Shown here: piece after piece, positions 48,915 to 59,937 of the stretch
Numbering within the stretch: position 1 is the stretch's first letter
Layout of the letters: every line of letters starts with the position of its first letter
Origin: Azadirachta indica
Lineage: Eukaryota; Streptophyta; Magnoliopsida; Sapindales; Meliaceae
Direction of reading: 5' to 3'
DNA: 64,000 nt
Assembly (NCBI GenBank): GCA_022749755.1
Contig: CM040442.1
Span: forward strand, 15,102,457 to 15,166,456
Notes under the pieces: model-generated
The model's database searches: none
What the model was told of the DNA's origin: nothing
The model's input: only the letters and a program-made list of their open reading frames with translations
Made by a program: the position numbers and the translations under genes

Positions 48915-49439
48915 TTTTCTTCTTGATTGTAAGATAAATTTAAAATCTGCAAAACAAAGTTAGAAACCTCACAAGCACTCCCTTATATTTTTTCACTCAC
49001 TCTCATGTTTGAGCACTTAAATGTCCTCACACTCGCACACTTTTAATCAAAATTTAAGTGGCAATTTAAGATGAGAAGCAACCAAAACAAATCACAAGAT
49101 TCAATAAGCAATTCTAAAGAAATTGATGCAAGCAATGATAATGTTGGATCAAAAGTAAGGAATATTAAGTCAATTTTACAAGAAATTATGAATATAATGG
49201 ATAACAACAATTCTCTCTTTTTTTTCTTATTTTTATTTTTATTTTTTGCTTTATTTCTTTTACAGGAACTATAAATAAAAATATGAATTCAAAATAAATT
49301 GAAGAAAGTAAAATACAAAATTCAAATTCAGACCAGTCAAGGAGGAATTTGGCCATAATTTTTTTTTAAGAATTCTAATTGAAGAAGTAAAGGAACAATA
49401 AAGATATAAATGATAACTTAAACTTGCCTTGGAACCAAA
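48915..49439 (-). other. Gypsy 5' untranslated region
   Basis: Between the primer-binding site and gag. The region includes a T-rich stretch (49215-49262). No separate gene. Confidence 0.5.
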
Positions 49440-49451
49440 GCTCTGATACCA
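49440..49451 (-). other. Gypsy primer-binding site
   Basis: gctctgatacca on plus, tggtatcagagc on minus, two bases from the LTR end (TGATACAAACC on plus at 49454). Confidence 0.75.
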
Positions 49452-49453
49452 AA

Positions 49454-50230
49454 TGATACAAACCTCGCCAATAATGTGACGAAACTCAACACCGAATGTA
49501 GTAAAGAATCTCAAGATTTTCCCAAAATGCAAGTTTATTGAGTCTTGACCTAATACCTATTTAGATAAGAATCACGACTATGATTACTCAAACGTGACAC
49601 CAAGAATCCTTAAGAAAACACTTAAAAATTTAGATGATAAGTTTGGTTATTTTAAACGCCACAAGAAATTAACCTTGAAGAGTTCAAGAACAAGAATTTG
49701 TAAGGAATAATTGCTTGTTTCATTTAAAAAATGAAAGCCTTTTTATAGGCAAATATAAAGGAAAAATGTCAAAGGTTAGGCTAATAATCCTACCGAACAA
49801 TACAAACTTTATGACTTTTAAAATTACAAATTTCAAACATGAAAACGTAAGCAATGACGTCGTACGTGTAATTGATTACATCATTTTAAGATTCTTAAAA
49901 TTACATAAATGGACTATAATTTTTGAACATTTTCATATTAGTTTTTTTAGACTCCGATCACTTGAATGATGTTCACTGAGCCTAATTCTTCAAAACGTGT
50001 ATCTTGAATTGCATTTGAATCACATATCTTTTTAATTAGTCCATTTAAAGAACTTTGCAATGTCTTGGTTCTAACTCTTGTAATCGGTCCACTCGGCATA
50101 CTTAGCGAATCATATAGATGTTGCAATTGAGTGTCTCCAACCTTATATGTGAGTTTCTCCTCTTGGTTGTGTGATTGTGCAACTTTGTTTGCATAAGATT
50201 ATTCTGGTGGCTCGTTGAAAGTTAACATAT
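49454..50230 (-). repeat. Gypsy 5' LTR, outer edge approximate
   Basis: On minus, the LTR ends ...GTTTGTATCA before the primer site. A TATA-type cctataaaaagg lies on minus at about 49739-49750 with a start region 30 bases further on. The outer boundary is not defined because no second LTR was found. Confidence 0.55.
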
Positions 50231-50880
50231 CATATTTGTTATCGTGTCAAATAAAAGAAAAAAAGCATATTTTAAACTAATCAAAACCAAATCTATTTAA
50301 AAATTGTGTCTTGAAATAATAACTCAATCCCTTTATTAAGTAGGCTCTTTGTTTAATAATGTGTTACCCGTTTAATATATTTTTTATAAATTTAAACATA
50401 TATTATAAAATATTTATTCTAAATATTATTAAATACTTTTAAAAATATTAAAAAATAATTATATACTTTAAAATATGAAAAATATAATTATAAATAAGTT
50501 AGTATGAAACTATTATTCAAATAGTTAATAGTTTCATAAATGGGTTCATGTTATCAAAATTTTAAACCCAAACTTAACTTGGTTATTAATTATGTCTTGG
50601 TTATGACTTATTTGTATTATTTTAAGTTAATTTGAACTCACCAACTTATTTGTATTATTTTAAGTTAATTTGAACTCACCAACTTCATTTTGTGTTCTTA
50701 TCAGATTGATAGGTGGCGTAAAAAATTCCATCTCTAAAGATTGGATGTTCGTACTGAGTTACTATGTTGTTCAAATATAGTTACTGATTTCATTTACTTG
50801 CTTCTTCCAATACTTGATTTTACTGCAACTATTTTGTTTTCGGAATTAATTGTTTATTAATACTAAGGAAAAGTACTTTT
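50231..50880. other. Intergenic AT-rich DNA
   Basis: No gene. Contains a perfect two-copy 38-bp tandem repeat, listed separately. Confidence 0.4.
50606..50681. repeat. Perfect 38-bp tandem duplication
   Basis: acttatttgtattatttt...gaactcacca occurs at 50606-50643 and again at 50644-50681 without visible change. Such identity indicates a recent event. Confidence 0.9.
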
Positions 50881-51370
50881 CTTATTCTTAGATTTTGGTA
50901 ATGAAGCTTTGGTTCTTTATAGGACTTACTAGCTGCTGATTTAAATGCTTGGTGAGGGAGAGTATAAAGAGCGAAGACAATTGAAATAAGCCTCTCTCTG
51001 CTCATAATACTCTAACCCATTTTTCTTTGCATTCATGTAAATAAAATCTTTATATATATATATATATATCGTGCTTGTTGAAGATAGAGGTAAATCCTAG
51101 CATTATTAATAGTGTCTAAAAGACCGTAATTCATTTATTAGTCATTTTAGATTGAATATTTTCCATTTATCTATCAAATAACTAACCATTGGACAGCTAG
51201 TAAAACATGCATTTTATATATTTTGCAAGCATAATTTCAAGTTGTAGACTAACTTTATGTGGATTTAATTTCATACAATTTCACATTGTATATTTGACGT
51301 TTGTTTAAAGATGGAATTGTACATATTTCAGGAGCTTGATGAGATAAGAACTAACTTTCGTTCAATCATA
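50881..51370 (+). pseudogene. Copy C: truncated relic of the acidic/membrane family
   Basis: Plus-strand match to the minus-strand B region. An acceptor ctttatag and the micro-exon gacttactagctgctgattt...cttg then gtgagg lie at 50922-50950. The following intron aligns (ataatactctaacccat, agatagaggtaaatcc). A second acceptor (atttcag, to 51331) is followed by GAGCTTGATGAGATAAG, the start of the linker exon. After about 50 bases the match ends. The membrane exon is missing; unrelated DNA and the end of a copia element follow. C relates to B as A relates to D. Confidence 0.65.
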
Positions 51371-51566
51371 ATAACATAAGGTATTTGACTATTGGGGATT
51401 AAAATTTTGAGTGCCTAGACAAATTTAATTTACCATAGTCGTAGTATTTAATTTAAAATTTCAAAAACTTAGCCGTTGAGGATACAACAATCTCTTCCTT
51501 TCCACTTACTACTTGTACGAATCCTATACATGCGGATTGCATGGGAGCATATTATTTACTAAAAGC
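51371..51566. other. Junction between copy C and copia element
   Basis: No gene and no LTR recognised, so the copia element appears truncated at its 3' side here. Confidence 0.4.
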
Positions 51567-52660
51567 TTAATCTTGATCATACAACAATCTATAATTTATT
51601 GTTCCAACAAGATATCTAAAAATCCACTTTACTGCACTCCAATGCTCATTTCCTGTATTTGCCATGTATCTGTTAACCATATTAATTACTTGTGAAATGT
51701 CTAGTTTAGTGCATACCATTGTGTACATCAGGCATCCTACGGCATTTGCATAAGGTACTTGAGCCATGTACCCCGTGTCATCTTTTGTCTTTGGTAAAGA
51801 TCTGAAGATAGTCAAAAATGTAGCATTAAGCATGCCAAACTTTTCCAAAATTTTCTTCATATAATTCTTTTGAGTGAGCCATAGCTTTCCAAATTTCCTA
51901 TCTCTGTTAATTTCCATGTGAAGGATCTTTTTTGCAACTCCAAGATCTTTTATTTCTAATTCAGTACTCAATATATTCTTGAGCTTAGAAATGTTAGATT
52001 TATTTTTAATAGCAATCAGTATATCATCAACATAAAACGTCAGGTAAATAAAATACCACCATCTAACTTTCTAAAATAGACGCAATAATCATACTCATGT
52101 CGTACCATAAAAGTATTAAACCACTTATACCATTGTTTGGGTGATTGTTTTAATCCATATAAAGACTTCTTCAATATGCACACGACCCCTTCCTTGCCTA
52201 CTTCTTTAAAACTGTTAGATTACTGTATATAAATCTGCTCCTCTAGCTCTTTATATAGGAAATCAGTTTTTCATCTAGCTGCTCTAACTCTAAATTGTAC
52301 ATTGCTACAATTGATAAGATAACTCATATAGACGTATGTTTCACCACCGGAGAAAAAATTTCATTGTAGTCTATACTTCCTTCTGTAAGTATCTTTTGGT
52401 TGCTTGTCGAGCCTTATATTTTTCTCCTTCATTTTCTGTGATTACTTATTTCTTTGTAAAAACCAATTTGCATCCAATAGCCTTCTTTCCCTTAGGTAAT
52501 TCTAGCAATTCCTAAGTATAACTGTGTTTAAGTGATTCTATTTCTTCTTTTATAATTGTTGACCATTTATCATCATCATTTACTTGAATTCCTTTTGAAA
52601 ATCAGAAGGGTTGTCACTCTCAGAGAATAATACAAATGACTCTATCTCTAGTAAGTAAAT
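51567..52660 (-). pseudogene. Copia reverse transcriptase, C-terminal part open
   Basis: An open frame 51971-51567 reads EIKDLGVAKKILHMEI, GKLWLTQKNYMKKILEKF, VPYANAVGCLMYTMVCTK and WIFRYLVGT. The YVDD box is present at 52023-52034 just upstream in a shifted frame. RNase H is cut off soon after NYRLLYDQD. Confidence 0.85.
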
Positions 52661-53600
52661 ATGGCTTTTCTTGGTGCTCTTCTTGATCATCAATTAGGTC
52701 TTGATTTTTTTTATAATGGAGTTTATTATTGTCTTAACTCCATCTTAATTATTAATCTTTTATCTTGCTTTTTAGTGGAAGTATGCTTTAAATCTGTTTT
52801 CTTCAACATGTTAGCTTCAGCAAAGATAACATCTCTACAGATGACTTTTTCTTTTATTCCAGGTCCCAAAGCATATATATACCCCTTTACACATTTTAGG
52901 TAATCGAGGAAGATGCACTTCTTTGACTTTGCATCGAATTTTGTACGTTTGTCATACAGTACATGTATATATGCTGGACATCCAAATATGTGTCAGATAG
53001 TGTAGTTGACTGGCCTGTTTGTCTAAACCTCTTCAAGGACATTGAAATTTATGGCTGGGCATGGAGACCAATTAATTAAGTAAATAGTAGTGTTAATTGC
53101 TTCTGCCCAAAAAGTTTTTGGCAATCCTGCATTAGACATCATATATCGAGCTTTTTATATTAATATTCCATTAATTCTTTCAGCTACTTCAATCTACAGT
53201 GAAGTCTTCTTTACTGTGAAATCCCGAGTAATACCTTTATTCTTACAAAATTCTAAAAAAGAAACTTTCCTTATACTCGGTCCCAATGTCACTTTTGATG
53301 TACTTTAACTTTTTCCTAGTTTGGTATTCCACCTAGCTTTCCATTGCTTGAAAATGTTGAACACCTTAATCTTCGATGAAACTGATGAAATAATTAGAAC
53401 CTCCATATGGTGCAACTAGTGATGATCCCCATACATCAATATGAACATAATTAATAATATCTTTACTGATGTGAGATGAAGTGTTGAAGCTGACCTTGTT
53501 CTGCTTTTTCATAGCACAAAATTTGCAGAATTTTAATTTGCATCCCTTCATATGGCTTAAAAGATTTCTCTTGTGCTATTCATACAACCTACATTCACTA
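52661..53600 (-). pseudogene. Copia integrase region
   Basis: 53551-53366 is open and carries LKFCKFCAMKKQNKVSF (the Cys pair of the integrase finger) and NYVHIDVWGSS, the start of the catalytic core with its Asp. Preceding residues MQLCHLSE (53610) contain the first His pair. The remaining core, 53360-52661, is present in broken frames. Confidence 0.75.
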
Positions 53601-53941
53601 AGATGACATAACTGCATGTGCCATAATTTGGTATTATCATTGCTCGGTTCTGTATGCGTAGCGGTAGCAACTTTACTTGAAACAGTATCTCCTAGTAGCT
53701 TGTACAGGTTCCCAACTGTTGCTCCTTTCATTATTACAAAAGCTCATTTGTAGAGTTTCAATAATCCATCTTTGGCAGAGAAACTATAACTCAAAGAATC
53801 CAATGTTCCCAAGGAAATCATATTTTTCTTCAACTTAGGAATATGCCGAACATTACTCGATGTTCTAACAGTTCCATCATGCATCCTTGTTTTCACTGTG
53901 CCGTTTTCAATAACCTTGCAAGAAGCATCATTTCCCCTCAA
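53601..53941 (-). pseudogene. Copia protease to pre-integrase region
   Basis: Frame 53941-53744: GNDASCKVIENGTVKTRMHD, then VRHIPKLKKNMISLGTLD. This is the conserved segment following the copia protease. The protease active site upstream is in a disturbed frame. Confidence 0.75.
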
Positions 53942-54892
53942 GATAAAACCAGCATCACAAGACTAGTAGGTATTAAACTACTCTTTATAAAGACACATAT
54001 GGTATGTGCATCCAAAGTTAAGTATCTAGGATTTTGAAAGAGATCTTCCACTTGTAGATGCCAACAACATCTCCTTCTTCATCATTATTGGATTTGTTGT
54101 TGACGACATTTTCTTTGGTTGGTTTTTGGTTCTTCTTTGTATGAAAATGCTTCTTCAATTCGTTGTAAAATCTTCTAATATGCCTTTTCTTGACAGCAAT
54201 GATGCTTCACATCTTTCCTTGGGTGCAACTTGGAACGATCATTATGGCCAAAATTTCTTCTACGAGATTTATTTCTATCATGTCTCGATTTTGCCTTGTT
54301 ATTTTCTCTTGCAACAAGACCTTTAACTTGAGAAGAACTACTTGGTTGCTAGATCATATTGGTCTCCAAAAGAGCAGTTGATACCTCATCCACCGTCAAA
54401 TTTTGCTTTCTAATTAGTAACGTGGTCACCAAAGTCTCGTACAATTTTGGTAAAGAAGCCAATAGAACAATTGCTTGATCTTCGTCATCAATCTTGGCCT
54501 CCACACTCTGAAGCTGAGAAATATATTTGTTCAACTCATTGATATGGCTTGATGCATCTATACCCTTTTGCATCTTCAACGCGTACAACTCCTTCAGGTA
54601 AAGTCTATTTGTCAAGGATTTTGACATATGGAGCTTTTCCAATATCTCCCCTAAATTTGTTAGAGAAGTTTCATTCAACACTATATATTTCTAGAGCAAG
54701 GCTCAATCAAATTATGCTTATAATTTTTGCTTTTAATTCCCCCCAATTACCATCTTTTAGATCCTTGAGCCTTTTGTCAAGCAAGACTTTAAAAAAACCC
54801 TATTGCACTAATATATCCTTTACAGTACTTTGCCAAATATTAAAGGTAGTTTTACCATCAAAAAGTACCAACTCAAACTTTGAACTAGCCAT
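53942..54892 (-). pseudogene. Copia gag
   Basis: ATG 54892 reads MASSKFELVLFDGKTTFN, then frameshifts. 54681-54349 is open with LTNRLYLKELYALKMQKG, HINELNKYISQL and DEDQAIVLLASLP. These are typical of Tnt1-like gag. The basic region and a damaged finger follow to about 54100. Confidence 0.8.
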
Positions 54893-55082
54893 AACTCTAT
54901 AATCAATTATTATATTTCAAAACTTACAGTAAACCTTGACGTATATAGTATACTTGAAAAAAATTCCTACGAAAGACTAGAGGGGTCACAACAGTCTTAT
55001 TTAAAACTCAGACTCCTTAGGTAACTACAACCTTTTTGATAGAGTTTCTTTTATGCACGTATCCACTCTAAGTGAACCTTCG

Positions 55083-55094
55083 GCTTTGATACCA
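55083..55094 (-). other. Copia primer-binding site
   Basis: gctttgatacca on plus, tggtatcaaagc on minus, two bases from the LTR. Confidence 0.75.
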
Positions 55095-55096
55095 TC

Positions 55097-55718
55097 TGTT
55101 GGAAAATTTGATGGCCCAATAAGTCCCCCCAAAATACAAAGCTTACAAATATAATAATTGTAAAATTCAATCATGGCAAAATTGACAAACTTGTAACAAC
55201 ATAAAGTAAAGAACACCAAAATTTAACGAGGTTCAATAAATATTACCTACGTCCTTGACCACTCGAAATACTTTACTATAATCAACTTAAGGGAAATTAC
55301 AGAATTTAGGTGTAATATGCAAATATCCATAAACTTATATGTGCTCAAATATAAAATTTATAGATAATTTAAGTAAAACTATAAATCGTAAAAAGTTAGA
55401 AACCTGAATGAAAATCACCTGGTCATCAACCTCAAAACCAACCGTGCAGCTCGTTTCTTTCTCTTCATATTTGAGCTCTTTCTTAATTCTCTCTCAATTG
55501 ATGCCATGACAAATGAGAGAAGCCCTCTATTAATAGGCCATTTAAGAACCAAAAAAGTTAATAAAATCCGATTAATTTGAGATAACATGGAGGCCATCGA
55601 ATTTCACTGACTTAATGCCGTCTTTTAGATGCTTCAAATTTCAAATTTCGTGTTAAAAATGAGCCACCATTTCAACGTGACGTAATGTTTAAGGAATGGT
55701 TGACCTAGCTTATCAACA
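55097..55718 (-). repeat. Copia 5' LTR
   Basis: On plus starts TGTTGGAAAA and ends TTATCAACA, giving TGTTG...CAACA. It contains aacgaggttcaataaatatt and cctacgtccttgaccactcg, words characteristic of this LTR type. Confidence 0.75.
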
Positions 55719-56008
55719 CAAGTAATATATACATGTAACAATTCTCTCATGAATATCAAACGTAATTAGAGTAACTTTGTACCTTCTCATAGTAGTATTG
55801 CTTGATAGAAAAATGTTTCTAGGTAATTATTTTGTGAATCACGATACATTCATACAACAAAATGGAAACTCAATTGCACAAAAACTGCAAAGAAAACCAA
55901 TAACAAACTCCTAATTTCCTCTTCATCGGTTGCGTATGCAATCAATTTATTTATTATCTTTAGATAGATGGAATCACCAATTATTTAGCTTGAGAGTACT
56001 CTTCCAGC

Positions 56009-56959
56009 TCACATACCATATAGAGCCCTAATTCCTTGAATATCATCTCCATGCAAACCCTTTGTCACTCCAGAAGCAATTCTCGAATACATAATTGCAC
56101 CCTCAACTGAGCTATGTCCGAGTCCAAGAAGATGCCCAATTTCATGCAATGCAACTGTCTCCAAATCATAAGCACCTGGAGTTGCACCTACAGCCCATGG
56201 CTCGTCTGCGTCGTAATGGAATCTCCTATCTGTTGGCGCAAACGCATGAGCTAGAACTCCCCCACGGCCATCGAAAGGAGACCCGTCTCTATGATCACCA
56301 CTATGGAAGCTAACCTTGATATCAGCATTTCCGTAGTCTTGTGTTTGGGAGAATTTGAAGTGAGTGTTTGCAGCCCATGTTTGAAAAGCTCGCGCAACTG
56401 GAGTCTTGGCATCATCTCGAGTTCCTGGAAGAAATCCATAACTGAGTTGGTATTTGGATGCTGGCCATTTTGGGCTTCCTGGAAAAAACTCATAGTGAGC
56501 GACTGTATGAAAATGGTTAACTCCATGATTTTGTTGCTTTTTCTTGCCGGAATGCATTCGAGTTGTGCCATTGACAATGTCTGGAACTCCACATCTTGGA
56601 CTTTCCATCATTCCTACAGTTGTAGTATCCAAAACTCCGGTAGATTTTAGATGATAATTGAGCTGGTAAGTTTTGATGGCAGATTCTAAAAGCTCATCAA
56701 AATCATCGTCATCGGCATGTGTTTGATTCTTGGAATTGTTATAGTCTAAGTAACCAAACATTTCCAAGTATTTTTTGAGCTGATTGATACCCTTAACCTT
56801 ATCACCTTTATGACATCCTTTTAAATGGTCGATGAACCCAAATGGGTTTGATTGGTTTTTGCCATTGGAGTGTGCTAAAACTGAGAAATGGGAGAGAAGA
56901 GAAAGGAGGAAAATAATCAGAAAGAGAAATGAGAAGCCAGGAAGAGCTTTAGAAGCCAT
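56009..56959 (-). CDS. Plant matrix metalloproteinase (matrixin, M10A)
   Basis: A secreted zinc endopeptidase that cleaves proteins in the cell wall and apoplast; roles in development and defence are known for the family. Intronless, 316 residues. Order: signal peptide about 1-29 (FLFLIIFLLSLLSHFSVLA); peptidoglycan-binding-like prodomain about 45-118; cysteine switch PRCGVPD 121-127, whose Cys keeps the zymogen inactive; catalytic domain from about 155 with WPASKYQLSYGF, RAFQTWA and the calcium/structural-zinc part DGRGGVLAHAFAP; zinc site HEIGHLLGLGH 272-282 (His 272, 276, 282; Glu 273 catalytic); Met-turn AIMYS with Met 290. Plant members lack a hemopexin domain. Many have a C-terminal tail with a GPI signal; here the protein ends 26 residues after the Met-turn at LYGM, so it is probably soluble. 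ATG 56959 is chosen because it starts the signal peptide and follows a TATA box by about 80 bases. No lesion seen. Confidence 0.95.
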   Translation of the reverse strand: MASKALPGFSFLFLIIFLLSLLSHFSVLAHSNGKNQSNPFGFIDHLKGCHKGDKVKGINQLKKYLEMFGYLDYNNSKNQTHADDDDFDELLESAIKTYQLNYHLKSTGVLDTTTVGMMESPRCGVPDIVNGTTRMHSGKKKQQNHGVNHFHTVAHYEFFPGSPKWPASKYQLSYGFLPGTRDDAKTPVARAFQTWAANTHFKFSQTQDYGNADIKVSFHSGDHRDGSPFDGRGGVLAHAFAPTDRRFHYDADEPWAVGATPGAYDLETVALHEIGHLLGLGHSSVEGAIMYSRIASGVTKGLHGDDIQGIRALYGM

Positions 56960-57035
56960 TGTTAGCTAATATTGACGAACTAAAGCAAGCACTTTACTGT
57001 GTTAATTACTTGTGTAGAAGTCATAATCTTATATC

Positions 57036-57046
57036 TCTATTTATAG
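57036..57046 (-). promoter_or_regulatory. TATA box of the metalloproteinase
   Basis: ctataaatag on minus, 78-87 bases before the start codon, leaving a short leader of about 50 bases. Confidence 0.75.
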
Positions 57047-57270
57047 ATTTCTTTTGATGAGAAAAGAATATTGGAATTTGCAAATGAATAGAATAGAATG
57101 ACTCGGTTGCTGTGTTGAATCTGCCGTTCGGGACACGGTCCTGAGACCGAAGAACTAATATTGGTAGAAAACAAAGACTTGAAGAACCCAATTAAGACGG
57201 CCACTTTGTAAGCAACAAAATGGAAGGAAAGAACTAATTTAAAAATTAAAGGACATTAATAGGAATTTCA

Positions 57271-57492
57271 TACTTCATTTTCATAGAAAATTCTTGTGTA
57301 CACGTAATGAGTTTCCACCACTATTGACCTCAAATTCCACCCGTATAGATATGGAGACTTTACCACAAATGAAATTAATATAGAAAATTAATAAGATTTA
57401 ATCAAAGAAAACAGTTCAATTTATATATGTAACCACCTACACATTTATTATCCTAAACAATTTAACCAAATTCAGCTCATAATGCAACAGAA
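57271..57492. repeat. Direct repeat upstream of the metalloproteinase, copy 1
   Basis: Matches 58291-58500 in the same orientation: aaaattcttgtgtacac, ttgac.tcaaattc.ac, gatttaatcaaag and cctacacatttattat. A third, weaker piece may lie at 58510-58640. Confidence 0.75.
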
Positions 57493-58290
57493 AGAAACTT
57501 GTGAATAGGGAACGCAAAATTTCTCGTGGGCACATGTCTTGCAGAGATCCATCTCAAGTGATGTAAATCTGGGATAATCTGATGTAAAATTAGAAAATAT
57601 TAATTCTCATAATATTATTGAATAGAGAACCATTTAATATTTCCTAACTTGCTCCTGCCATTGTCCCATTTTCCATACATACATACATATATAAAATATA
57701 TTATTTTTAAAATAAAAAATATACGTAGACAACATTTAATTAAAAAATTTTTTAATTCATAATAGTTTTAGCCTATCAAACAACTGAGTTTATGTTTTTA
57801 ATATAATTGTTGCATATAAATAATAGTATGATATGTTCGTAATATTTTTAACTATTATTTAGTATAGATAAATAAAAAATAGAGAAGATAAGTGGGGATG
57901 GAGAATTTATTCCTCACATGGAGATTTTTCATCCATGCTCTATTAAATTGATTAGAGAATGAGAAAAGAAATAAGATTAAAATAAAAACGGGTGAGAACA
58001 GGAAAGGCGTCTCTACTAAATTGCTTTGGTCAGCCAGTAATGTGACTTAAATAGCATAATCTCTTCCTAAAATTTGACGAATTGACCTAAATTATACGTA
58101 CCCACGAAGTATAAGCATTAAGAGTAAATCGAGAGATAAATTACCAAATATATAATTGCGATAATTAAAGCATTATAATTATAAGATAATCTTATGATGT
58201 GAAATTACAAATTTTGTAAGTTTTTAAAATAGAATATGATTATTATTATATTATGAAATTAGGGCAAGACTCCTTTTAGCAGAGAATTGA
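57493..58290. other. Intergenic AT-rich DNA
   Basis: No gene. Includes (acat)n at 57675-57688 and the first copy (58096-58145) of a short dispersed repeat. Confidence 0.4.
58096..58145. repeat. Short dispersed repeat, paired with 59888-59937
   Basis: gtacccacgaagtataagca and agagtaaatcgagagataaa recur with few changes at 59888-59937. Confidence 0.6.
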
Positions 58291-58500
58291 GTGACTTTTA
58301 TATTTCATTATTATATAAAATTCTTGTGTACACCATCATTGACTTCAAATTCTACACATAGATGAGGAGACTTTAATTCCTCCCAGAAATTAAATTAATA
58401 AGACTTAATCAAAGCAACTAATAGTTCATTTTGTATATAGGTAACCGCCTACACATTTATTATAATAATTAATTGACCCTAATTCCTCGCACAAAGCAAC
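58291..58500. repeat. Direct repeat upstream of the metalloproteinase, copy 2
   Basis: Partner of 57271-57492, about 1 kb further upstream of the gene. Confidence 0.75.
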
Positions 58501-59560
58501 AAAAAAAAAAAGAACTTTTGACTTTCATATTTCTTTATCATAGGAAGACCACAATGTCACTTTCATTTTTCTATATCATATAAAACTTTTTGTCTATATA
58601 AATTCACTCAATTCGAAATCTTGAATGAATTGACCCAAATCCTCACACAGGGACGACATTTTTTCCTTGATCAAAGTGCCACATAAAAAGAAGATGATAC
58701 AATCAAAGTGTTAATTTCTAATCTTTGAATTATAAATGTGAAAAAGAAACCTCTTACTGAAGTGAGAAATATAGTTTCATTTTGAAAGAAAACAAAGGAG
58801 CAACCAACAACAAGGGGTTGGAAGGATTGTAACATATTAATCGATTTACTATTTTGATTTGTAAATATCTGCATGCCGTATGGAAGAGACAATTTTCTTT
58901 TGGTAAAAAATTACGATAAAATATGACTTTAATTTGAAGTTAATCCGTTCTACTTATAACTTTTCTATAAAAATATATCATGTATTTTAAGATTAAGCTT
59001 AAAAACTTGATATTATTAAAAAATTAAAAATTTAATCTTTGGTTTTAAATTTTGAAGGATTAAGAGTATGCTTGAGAGTGCTCTTAAATAGTGTAGTCAA
59101 AAGTAATTTTGAATAGTTAAAATGTATTTTGCATTTGGTAAATGTTCTTCAAACTCGATTCTAAGAAAATTTATTTTCATACAATGATTTTGAAAAATTA
59201 ATAGGGAAAGTGTTACTTTTTAAATCTGACTTTAAAAATTAGTTTTACTTTACGTGTAGTTTCAAATAATTTTATTATTTTTTATTATTTGAAAACACTA
59301 TTCTCCACGTGTAAATAACTTTTGTTTATGCATTCTAGTCATTTGCATTATCATAGCATTTTACCAACAACATTTATCCTTAATAATTTCTTTTCCTTAT
59401 ACATGTCCTTAAGTCTATTATTAATTTCTCTTACAGTTCTTATCTTTGGAAGTATTTTCACTCATTTTAAATAAACACATACAGTACTATTAGTTGTTTT
59501 ATATAAATGAAACATCTCTCCTTACAGGTTATTTATACAATTGCTTTGTTTAAAAAAAAT
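58501..59560. other. Intergenic AT-rich DNA
   Basis: No gene recognised; small frames have no domain. Confidence 0.4.
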
Positions 59561-59564
59561 AACC

Positions 59565-59829
59565 ATGACCAGCAAGGAAAAGCTTTATTAAAAATAAAAA
59601 CAAGCAAAAGATTAATAAGATCCAGGGGGAACGAAGTGAGCCTTACCATTTAGCAAGAGCACAAAATAGGATAAAGACAAATTGAAAAACTTAAGAGAAT
59701 CTAAAACAAGGAAAACCATTAGCCTCATGAAACAAAAGACTACCTATATCAATAGAAGAAGAAGACCACCATTGTAGCTGATCACAACTCAAACCCAAGT
59801 TAGCGAAAGCATCAGCTATATAATGAGCT
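59565..59829 (-). pseudogene. L1 LINE 3' end fragment
   Basis: Minus reading from 59829: AHYIADAFANLGLSCDQLQW, then DIGSLLFHEANGFPCFRFS and a stop near 59698. This matches the C-terminal end of the L1 RNase H (ADALANLG-like). A 3' UTR with an aataaa signal follows. It is 5'-truncated, as LINE copies usually are. Confidence 0.75.
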
Positions 59830-59887
59830 AATAATATATATACTATGTATGTGTGCTAAACATAGAGAAGGAGAGTCTTTAAGTTAT

Positions 59888-59937
59888 GTGTACCCACAAA
59901 ATATAAGGATTAAGAGTAAAACGAAAGATAAATTTCT
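59888..59937. repeat. Short dispersed repeat, copy 2
   Basis: Partner of 58096-58145. Confidence 0.6.

Larger units (their letters stand above)
51567..55718 (-). mobile_element. Tnt1-like copia element, 3'-truncated
   Basis: Minus strand, in order: 5' LTR 55718-55097, primer site 55094-55083, gag from ATG 54892, protease/pre-integrase, integrase, reverse transcriptase, ending in the start of RNase H at 51567. The 3' LTR is absent. Several frameshifts and stops. Sequence style (gag, RT, LTR ends TGTTG/CAACA) is that of Tnt1/Tork-like copia. Confidence 0.85.

Noticed and set aside
52661..53308. Plus-strand frames of 72 and 80 codons
   Set aside because: Antisense shadows of the copia integrase/RT on the minus strand.
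56291..56650. 119-codon plus-strand frame inside the metalloproteinase
   Set aside because: Antisense shadow of the intact gene.
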